A stretch of 5,135 nucleotides of DNA, from positions 1-5,135 of the forward strand of contig CANGVU010000127.1 of the NCBI GenBank assembly GCA_947457325.1, read 5' to 3'. The notes beneath the pieces were generated by a model. The model saw only the letters and a list, made by a program, of their open reading frames with translations, was not told the origin of the DNA and did no database searches. The position numbers and the translations under genes are program-made. This DNA is from Flavobacteriales bacterium. Its GTDB lineage: Bacteria; Bacteroidota; Bacteroidia; Flavobacteriales_D; Sanyastnellaceae. Of the stretch, positions 1 to 5,135 are shown one piece after another (the stretch's first letter is position 1; each line of letters begins with the position of its first letter).

Positions 1-2300
1 AAGTCTGCGGTAACATTTGAGAATCCCCGGTAGGCGGGATATCCAGAAGGGCCTGTTGAACGTTTGAATCCCAATGATTTGTCATCCATTATTATCAATG
101 GTTCATTGATATCTTCAAAGATGCCAGCACTTACCAATATCCCCTTAAAGTTGAGATTGGCTGTTTTGAAATTGTCCAAGGAGTCCAATGTAAACGGATC
201 AAGCTTGTAATAAAACTTGTCCTTGGGATAGCGGCCTTGTTGAATGCTTGGATTTTCCCAGTCGACGTAAGAGTTTTTAGTTGTTGTGATGTAAGGATAT
301 TGCGGGTACTTTTTGGAGTTGGCACCGCTCTTATTGGTTGGCGCATCGATATACAAGACCCCTGTAATGTCCTTGATGGTGGTCTTTACGCGAATTTTAG
401 GATATTCTCCAAATTGATTTTTAGGCTGTGTCTCATCGTTGATATAGATCTGACAAGTATCAATTTTTTTCATGTCAACTTGAAACTTGTCATAGTCAAA
501 GTAATAATTGCTGCCCCTAAACTCTAAGTTGCCCGCTTTTAGCACCCCGTCGAAAATCAAATCGCGGTTTTTCTTTAAGGTTAATTCTTGACCTCTAGGG
601 TAAACCATTACTTTTTGAGAATCGCTGATGTAGAATTTACTCACTCCTTTCAGCTCAAAGTCATTGTTGAGCAAATTCCACTTGGCATTGATTCCATCAC
701 TTTTTTCGCTATTCCATTGCAAAATATCGTAATCCTTTTTGCCATCATAGTTCAGGATATAGTTTTCCAGTTTAGGCAGAGGAGTGATGATGCGCTTTTC
801 GATATCGTAGTTCAGGAACCCTTTGTTGGCTAAGTCAATTATAACGACATGCCATTCTTCTTCAGCAAAGCGTGTGTCATAAGAAAGATCATGGGTTGTC
901 ATTTGAGTCACTTTCTGTTTTTTGAAAGATGCGTAAAGATCATGCAGCGGATTGGTGCTGCTGATCCCACTCAAAGAGCTCATTCTCTTTTTAGAGAAAT
1001 ACGTGCTGGATTCAAATGCCGCAAATACTTGGGTACTTCCTTTTCCTTGACCAAAATAAATCATCGGATCATCAATCATCCAGCGAAGCGATTCAAAATA
1101 CAAATCTGACTGGTGGTATGTGTCTGAATATGGACTCTTAGAAAGTCCTAACTCTGTTCTGTTTAACACCAATTCACGTGTTTTAATCGTGAAGTTCATG
1201 TTTAAGTCGGGGTGAGTGATGGAATCAGTGCCTACTACAAATTTTACTTTGACGTGGTTGGCCAAGTATCGTTCTGGTTTTAACTCAAAGAATAATCCAG
1301 AGATGTAGCAAAATGGTTTGTTGTCTTTTAAGAATAACAATTGCGCTGGATTTTCAGGTGTTCCTGATGCATTGAATTTAGAACCACTCATGGTAAATCC
1401 ACCTTCATAATGAATACCAGGAACGATGTTTTCAATTTCGAATCTCTGTGAATAAGACTCAAACCTTGGATAGTTCGCACTTTCCTCATCCTTACCCGCA
1501 ATTATTTTTTCAGTTAGTTTTCCCAACAGTGGTTTATCAAAATATGTGGTGTAAAACACGGCTGAGTCAACGATGAACGAACTGGTTTTTATTTTGATAA
1601 CGTATTTAGGAATTTCAGCATAAGTAGTTTTGGGGTCTAAACCTGCACGTTTCCAATTGACCACTCCACCAACACCAGAAAATCTGGATGTAGAGGGATA
1701 GTAAATTCCTTTGGTTTGATAAATGATAGAACTATCTCCCTTGCTTGAACAGGATAATTTGATGTTTTCAAAGTCAATGTGAGCAACGGAATCCAAGGCA
1801 AATAAATAACTTCCCCCGTAGACTTTCCATGTCACGGATTCTGATTCATAGATTTTATTGTCTCTAAAAAGTTCCAATGAAGTATCAACGAAAACGGTAT
1901 AGTGTCGTTTGTTTTTTTTGTCCTTTAATATGGATAATAATGTACTCGTCCAATTGTCAAAAGATTTAGGCGTGATGGGTTTTTCACCCAATGCAATCAA
2001 ACACAAAATATACTTTTCAAAATCTGGAAAGACCTTTACCTTGCTGTCAAGCATCAAGTCTAAGGTTTCTATGATTTTCTTTTCTTGGTCGCTGCTAAAG
2101 ACAGGGTTCTTAATCCAAATAGGCTCCAACTGCTTTTCAATGATGTCTTTACCTGTACCTTTTCGCTGCTCATTGAATAATCCACTCAGCTGCTTAATGA
2201 ACTCCTCTTTGTCCGTAGAGAAATTGACAACTTTTTGGGCAAAATTTAAAGTTGTTATGAATAACAAAAAAGAAAGGGTCAAAAAAAGTTGTTTTCTCAT
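1..2300 (-). CDS. Large exported protein of unknown function (C-terminus beyond the window)
   Basis: An uninterrupted minus-strand reading frame runs from an ATG at 2300-2298 to the left edge, giving 766 codons and no stop. The N-terminus, MRKQLFLTLSFLLFITTLNFAQ, is a good Sec signal peptide: basic Arg-Lys, a hydrophobic core at residues 5-18, and likely cleavage after Ala21 before Gln22, as is common in Bacteroidota. There is no lipobox cysteine, so a periplasmic or secreted location is inferred. Residues about 25-110 look helical and charged. Most of the rest looks beta-rich, with alternating aromatic and hydrophobic residues and many Asp, Asn, Lys and Tyr. Residues about 478-525 (around ANKGFLNYD and PKLENYI) look like a small mixed domain. 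Residues about 565-625 carry short strands around FDGVLKAGNLEFRG and YYFDYDKFQVDM, suggestive of a stacked beta structure. The last visible residues are GYPAYRGFSNVTAD. I recognise no family and see no catalytic motif. The gene is real (length, signal peptide, even codon use); its function is unknown. Confidence 0.9.
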   Translation of the reverse strand, partial: MRKQLFLTLSFLLFITTLNFAQKVVNFSTDKEEFIKQLSGLFNEQRKGTGKDIIEKQLEPIWIKNPVFSSDQEKKIIETLDLMLDSKVKVFPDFEKYILCLIALGEKPITPKSFDNWTSTLLSILKDKKNKRHYTVFVDTSLELFRDNKIYESESVTWKVYGGSYLFALDSVAHIDFENIKLSCSSKGDSSIIYQTKGIYYPSTSRFSGVGGVVNWKRAGLDPKTTYAEIPKYVIKIKTSSFIVDSAVFYTTYFDKPLLGKLTEKIIAGKDEESANYPRFESYSQRFEIENIVPGIHYEGGFTMSGSKFNASGTPENPAQLLFLKDNKPFCYISGLFFELKPERYLANHVKVKFVVGTDSITHPDLNMNFTIKTRELVLNRTELGLSKSPYSDTYHQSDLYFESLRWMIDDPMIYFGQGKGSTQVFAAFESSTYFSKKRMSSLSGISSTNPLHDLYASFKKQKVTQMTTHDLSYDTRFAEEEWHVVIIDLANKGFLNYDIEKRIITPLPKLENYILNYDGKKDYDILQWNSEKSDGINAKWNLLNNDFELKGVSKFYISDSQKVMVYPRGQELTLKKNRDLIFDGVLKAGNLEFRGSNYYFDYDKFQVDMKKIDTCQIYINDETQPKNQFGEYPKIRVKTTIKDITGVLYIDAPTNKSGANSKKYPQYPYITTTKNSYVDWENPSIQQGRYPKDKFYYKLDPFTLDSLDNFKTANLNFKGILVSAGIFEDINEPLIIMDDKSLGFKRSTGPSGYPAYRGFSNVTAD

Positions 2301-2431
2301 GCGCTTTGATTTGTTTCTAAATTTAATTCACGGAACGGATTCTATCGTTTTGATTTATTAAATACTTGTTAACCGCATTAATATTTGGTATCAGGAAGAA
2401 TCCTTGCGAAATTTGGGCCAATTATAATGAT
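2301..2431. promoter_or_regulatory. Divergent intergenic region between the exported protein and the thiolase
   Basis: These 131 AT-rich bases separate two genes read outward, so they should hold a promoter for each direction. Neither start codon has a convincing Shine-Dalgarno sequence: the thiolase ATG follows an AT-rich stretch (ttataatgat), and the minus-strand ATG follows AAATCAAAGCGC. Such weak leaders are usual in Bacteroidota. The plus-strand frame of the thiolase stays open back to a TTG at 2366, but those extra 22 codons do not look like thiolase sequence, so I treat them as non-coding. I found no strong operator-like palindrome, riboswitch or small gene here. A GGATTC/GAATCC pair (2337-2342 and 2398-2403) is too short and too widely spaced to mean much. 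Confidence 0.6.
2384..2415 (+). promoter_or_regulatory. Candidate Bacteroidota-type promoter for the thiolase
   Basis: TTTG at 2384-2387 could serve as the -33 element. GAAATTTG at 2408-2415 matches five of the six fixed positions of the Bacteroidota -7 consensus TAnnTTTG. The 20-bp gap between them fits the usual spacing. Transcription would then start about 10 bp before the ATG, giving a short leader. The alternative -7 box AATATTTG (2380-2387) matches equally well but has no TTG at a suitable distance. Such short degenerate motifs occur by chance in AT-rich DNA, so this is tentative. Confidence 0.25.
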
Positions 2432-3604
2432 ATGAAAAAAGTCTTCATCGTTTCAGCAGTTAGAACTCCTCTTGGAAGTTTTGGTGGTGCATTGTCCTCC
2501 ATCCCTGCAACACAATTGGGTGCCGTTGCCATCAAAGGTGCGGTAGATCGCATTGGTTTAGATGTTAACACCGTGAATGAGGTAATCATGGGGAGTGTGC
2601 TTCAGGCCAATTTGGGTCAAGCCCCAGCCAGGCAAGCTGCAAAGTTTGCTGGCTTACCAGATAATGTTCAATGTACTACAGTAAATAAAGTATGCGCCTC
2701 AGGGATGAAAGCTGTTATGATGGCTGCTCAGAGTATTAAATGTGGCGATAGTGAAGTGGTTATAGCTGGTGGAATGGAGAGCATGAGCCAAGTTCCATTT
2801 TATTCCCCCAACATGAGATGGGGCAACAAATATGGCAATGTCCAAATGATTGATGGATTGGCCAAGGATGGATTAACAGATGTTTATCACAATTACGCCA
2901 TGGGTAATGCCGCTGAATTGTGTGCCAAGGAATGCAATTTTAGTCGTGAAGATCAAGATGCCTTTGCCATTGAGTCCTACAAACGCTCACAGGCAGCATG
3001 GGCAGCTGGCAAGTTCACGGAAGAAATTGTGCCGGTAACCGTAAAAGGAAAGAAAGGCGATGTGGTAGTTGCTGAAGATGAAGAGTACAAGAATGTTTCT
3101 TTTGATAAAATTCCATCACTGCGTCCTGCTTTTGATAAAGAAGGAACTGTTACTGCAGCCAATGCATCTACCATGAATGATGGAGCAGCAGCATTGGTAT
3201 TGATGAGTGAAGAAAAAATGTTGTCTTTGGGCCTTACACCATTGGCTGAAGTATCAGGTTATGCAGATGCCGAACAAGCTCCCGAGTGGTTTACAACAAC
3301 ACCGGCATTGGCATTGCCCATTGCCGCGCACAAAGCAGGAATTGAAGTGAAGGATTTGGAATATTGTGAGTTGAATGAGGCATTCTCGGTTGTAGGTTTA
3401 GCCAACATTCAAAAAATGAATTTAGATCCTGCACGCGTTAATGTCAATGGCGGTGCTGTTTCTTTGGGGCATCCACTGGGATGTTCAGGTGCTAGAATCT
3501 TGGTTACCTTGATTCATGTTTTGAAGCAAAACAACGCCAAGTGGGGCGGAGCAGCCATCTGTAACGGTGGCGGTGGTGCCAGTGCTGTAGTGATTTCAAG
3601 ATAA
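2432..3604 (+). CDS. Acetyl-CoA acetyltransferase (thiolase II, mitochondrial ACAT1/T2-like)
   Basis: This is a complete 390-residue thiolase, the normal family length. It catalyses reversible condensation of two acetyl-CoA to acetoacetyl-CoA in the cytoplasm (EC 2.3.1.9), or thiolysis in the opposite direction. The N-terminus MKKVFIVSAVRTPLGSFGG is typical. Catalytic residues visible are the acyl-accepting Cys88 in VNKVCASGMKA, Asn315 in the NEAF motif, His347 in GHPLGCSGAR, and the acid/base Cys377 in CNGGGGAS. The central region (DGLTDVY at about 147, EDEEYK at 215-220, TVTAANASTMNDGAAALVLM from 239) resembles, from memory, animal mitochondrial ACAT1 more than FadA-type 3-ketoacyl-CoA thiolases. 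The EDEEYK tyrosine is one of the potassium-site residues in that enzyme as I recall, so potassium activation is possible. The ATG at 2432 is chosen over the in-frame TTG at 2366 because it gives the exact family N-terminus. The gene ends in a tandem TAA TAA. It may serve ketone-body, isoleucine, butyrate-type or mevalonate metabolism; no neighbour decides between these. Confidence 0.96.
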   Translation: MKKVFIVSAVRTPLGSFGGALSSIPATQLGAVAIKGAVDRIGLDVNTVNEVIMGSVLQANLGQAPARQAAKFAGLPDNVQCTTVNKVCASGMKAVMMAAQSIKCGDSEVVIAGGMESMSQVPFYSPNMRWGNKYGNVQMIDGLAKDGLTDVYHNYAMGNAAELCAKECNFSREDQDAFAIESYKRSQAAWAAGKFTEEIVPVTVKGKKGDVVVAEDEEYKNVSFDKIPSLRPAFDKEGTVTAANASTMNDGAAALVLMSEEKMLSLGLTPLAEVSGYADAEQAPEWFTTTPALALPIAAHKAGIEVKDLEYCELNEAFSVVGLANIQKMNLDPARVNVNGGAVSLGHPLGCSGARILVTLIHVLKQNNAKWGGAAICNGGGGASAVVISR

Positions 3605-3613
3605 TAAAGGTCA

Positions 3614-5135
3614 ATGCAAATATTGCCTCAAAATACAACACCCCGATGGATCATTTTTTCAGTCGATCTCATCGGGGTTTGTTTTGCTTTTTTGTTGGCC
3701 TATTTGCTGCGATTTGAATTTCATCCTCCTGCTGAAGAATGGACCAGGGGGCTTTCTTTCTTGCCTTTTTGGTTAACAGGTTGTGCATTTGCATTTTTAA
3801 TTGGAAAAACCTATCAGGGCATTATTCGATACACCAGCGCTCAGGACAGTTTGCGCTTGTTTGTTACTTTGAGCATTGCCGCTGCAATGCTGTTTGTTTG
3901 GAGTATTTCCCGCAAGTATTGGTCGGCAGATGGATTGTATGCCGTTCCGCTCAGTATTTTGATGATTGCTTATTTGTTGTCTCTGTTTGCCCTTTTCGTA
4001 TTTAGAGCAGGAGTGAAGTGGAGTTACCAAGTGGCCATAATGGATACCGTTGGCGATCAAAAAAATGTATTGTTGGTGGGAGGAGGGGATTTGGCTCGAA
4101 TGACCAAAAGAGCGCTTAATGCTGATGATCACGCGGTGCAGCGCATTCGTTATTGGTCAGACCCGAGTAACAAATGGGTGAATAATAGGGTAGAAGGAAT
4201 GTTGATTCTTTCACAAAAAGAAGCAGCACAGTTGTTAGCAGATGGTAAGGTGGATGAGATTTTGTTGGCTTTGGGCGAAGAGGATAAATCAATCAAGAAC
4301 CAATGGAAGAGATGGGCATTGGATCATGCCTGTAAAATCAGCGAGGTACCCAGTATTCAGCATTGGGTCAATGGCCAGTTGAGCGCCAAACAGATCAAAG
4401 AAGTGGCCATCGAAGAATTGTTGGATCGAAATGAAATTAAAATTGATGGTGCTGGTGTTGCGCAATGGATTCAAGGAAAAACGGTCTTGGTTACTGGAGC
4501 CGCTGGAAGTATTGGGTCTGAAATTGTAAAACAACTTATTCAATTTAATCCAGCTAAAATCATCGCCTTGGATCAAGGCGAAACACCTTTGTTTGAATTA
4601 GAAGGAGTATTGCAAAGCCAATTGGTGGAATATGTAATAGGAGATGTCAGAAAGGAAGATAGAATGCGACGTGTTTTTGAGGCGTTTCAACCCAAAGTCG
4701 TTTTTCATGCTGCAGCCTACAAACATGTGCCCCTCATGGAGAACAATCCCTCAGAGGCCATATTAACCAATGTATGGGGAACCAAAGTACTGGCAGATTT
4801 GGCTGTTCAGCATCAGGTAGACAAGTTTGTTATGGTTAGCACAGACAAAGCGGTAAACCCTACCAATGTGATGGGAGCTTCAAAACGAGCTGCTGAAATT
4901 TATGTACAGAGTTTAAACGGAAACGTTGCAACGGCTTTTATTACAACAAGGTTTGGAAATGTTTTGGGTTCCAATGGATCTGTGGTGAAGATTTTTAAGA
5001 AGCAAATAGAATCAGGAGGCCCAGTCAAAGTTACTCATCCTGAAATCACCCGATTTTTTATGACCATCCCCGAGGCGGTTCAGTTGGTATTGCAAGCTGG
5101 ATTTATGGGTAAGGGCGGGGAGATTTTTGTATTTG
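3614..5135 (+). CDS. Membrane-anchored nucleotide-sugar 4,6-dehydratase, CapD/WbpM/PglF type (C-terminus beyond the window)
   Basis: 507 codons are visible. Relatives are usually 600-650 residues, so roughly the last fifth is missing. These inner-membrane enzymes convert UDP-GlcNAc or a similar nucleotide sugar to the 4-keto-6-deoxy form, the first step towards modified sugars for capsule, O-antigen or glycoproteins. Four membrane segments lie at about 13-32, 49-64, 80-96 and 108-130. A first Rossmann-like domain starts at KNVLLVGGGDLA (150-161), followed by a linker with IKEVAIEELLDR (261-272). The catalytic extended-SDR domain starts at about 289 with the NAD(P)-binding motif TGAAGSIGSE (294-303). 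HAAAYKHVPLMENNP (365-379), STDKAVNP (409-416), MGASK (420-424), RFGNVLGSNGSV (446-457) and HPEITRFFM (475-483) are all hallmarks. As in WbpM and PglF, Met420 stands where most SDRs have the catalytic Tyr, with Asp411, Lys412 and Lys424 present. The ATG at 3614 lies 9 bp after the thiolase stop, preceded by a weak AGG at 3608-3610, and gives a family-like N-terminus. Exact substrate and product stereochemistry cannot be read from the sequence. Confidence 0.95.
   Translation, partial: MQILPQNTTPRWIIFSVDLIGVCFAFLLAYLLRFEFHPPAEEWTRGLSFLPFWLTGCAFAFLIGKTYQGIIRYTSAQDSLRLFVTLSIAAAMLFVWSISRKYWSADGLYAVPLSILMIAYLLSLFALFVFRAGVKWSYQVAIMDTVGDQKNVLLVGGGDLARMTKRALNADDHAVQRIRYWSDPSNKWVNNRVEGMLILSQKEAAQLLADGKVDEILLALGEEDKSIKNQWKRWALDHACKISEVPSIQHWVNGQLSAKQIKEVAIEELLDRNEIKIDGAGVAQWIQGKTVLVTGAAGSIGSEIVKQLIQFNPAKIIALDQGETPLFELEGVLQSQLVEYVIGDVRKEDRMRRVFEAFQPKVVFHAAAYKHVPLMENNPSEAILTNVWGTKVLADLAVQHQVDKFVMVSTDKAVNPTNVMGASKRAAEIYVQSLNGNVATAFITTRFGNVLGSNGSVVKIFKKQIESGGPVKVTHPEITRFFMTIPEAVQLVLQAGFMGKGGEIFVF
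3640..3690 (+). terminator. Terminator-like hairpin overlapping the start of the dehydratase gene
   Basis: ACCCCGATG at 3640-3648 pairs perfectly with CATCGGGGT at 3670-3678, a 9-bp GC-rich stem. The loop can pair further, GATC 3649-3652 with GATC 3665-3668 (one bulged T), leaving a loop of about 12 bases. A T-rich tract (TTTGTTTTGCTTTTTT, 3678-3693) follows directly. This is the layout of an intrinsic terminator, about 35 bp after the thiolase stop. It lies inside the dehydratase frame, where the left arm encodes Thr-Pro-Arg-Trp. It could end thiolase transcripts, attenuate the downstream gene, or be a coincidence of coding constraint. The T-tract is interrupted by G and C, which weakens the case. 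Confidence 0.35.

Noticed and set aside
237..1109. Plus-strand open frames at 237-527, 588-833 and 849-1109
   Set aside because: They lie antisense to the long exported-protein gene, whose frame is continuous through them. Their translations show no domain or consistent composition.
2301..2330. TAAATTTA on the minus strand upstream of the exported-protein gene as a -7 promoter box
   Set aside because: It matches five of six fixed positions but has no TTG/TTTG at the proper upstream distance, so it cannot be told from AT-rich background.
1909..2361. Plus-strand 150-codon open frame
   Set aside because: It is antisense to the N-terminal part of the exported protein, which has a clear signal peptide and start at 2300. 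The plus translation is low in information and rich in Ser, Leu and Phe.
2337..2403. GGATTC ... GAATCC inverted repeat in the intergenic region
   Set aside because: The arms are only 6 bp and lie 55 bp apart, which is expected by chance.
2977..3174. Minus-strand open frame inside the thiolase
   Set aside because: It is a shadow of an intact, highly conserved thiolase reading frame.
3739..4132. Overlapping open frames at 3739-4005 (plus) and 3797-4132 (minus)
   Set aside because: Both overlap the membrane and first Rossmann regions of the dehydratase, which is in frame throughout. Neither translation looks like a protein.
4289..4576. Minus-strand 95-codon open frame
   Set aside because: It is antisense to the dehydratase linker and the start of the SDR domain.

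Overview
The window reads as chromosomal DNA from a member of the Bacteroidota, most likely a Flavobacteriales-type bacterium. The signs are a moderately AT-rich sequence, start codons without a clear Shine-Dalgarno sequence, an exported protein whose signal peptide ends in Ala-Gln, and a sugar dehydratase whose N-terminus (the 'PRW' motif followed by four membrane segments) matches Bacteroidota homologs as I remember them. This placement comes from family knowledge and was not tested by a search.

Layout. Positions 1-2300 hold one long minus-strand gene, cut by the left edge: at least 766 codons, open throughout, encoding a large exported protein I do not recognise. Positions 2301-2431 are a 131-bp divergent intergenic region that must hold the promoters for both directions. 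Positions 2432-3604 (plus) encode a complete 390-residue acetyl-CoA acetyltransferase (thiolase) with all catalytic residues in place. After a tandem TAA TAA and only 9 bp, positions 3614-5135 (plus) encode a membrane-anchored nucleotide-sugar 4,6-dehydratase of the CapD/WbpM/PglF type, cut by the right edge after 507 codons.

How the genes relate. The thiolase (central acyl-CoA metabolism) and the dehydratase (surface glycan precursor synthesis) have no obvious functional link, although they are close enough to share a transcript. A terminator-like hairpin followed by a T-rich tract lies just inside the dehydratase coding region, about 35 bp past the thiolase stop. It could end most thiolase transcripts or attenuate expression of the glycan gene. 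The minus-strand exported protein is transcribed away from both and is probably an independent unit.

I saw no RNA genes, mobile elements, CRISPR arrays, tandem repeats or attachment sites. No complete new system is evident. The least explained item is the large exported protein, and the hairpin is the most testable regulatory observation.
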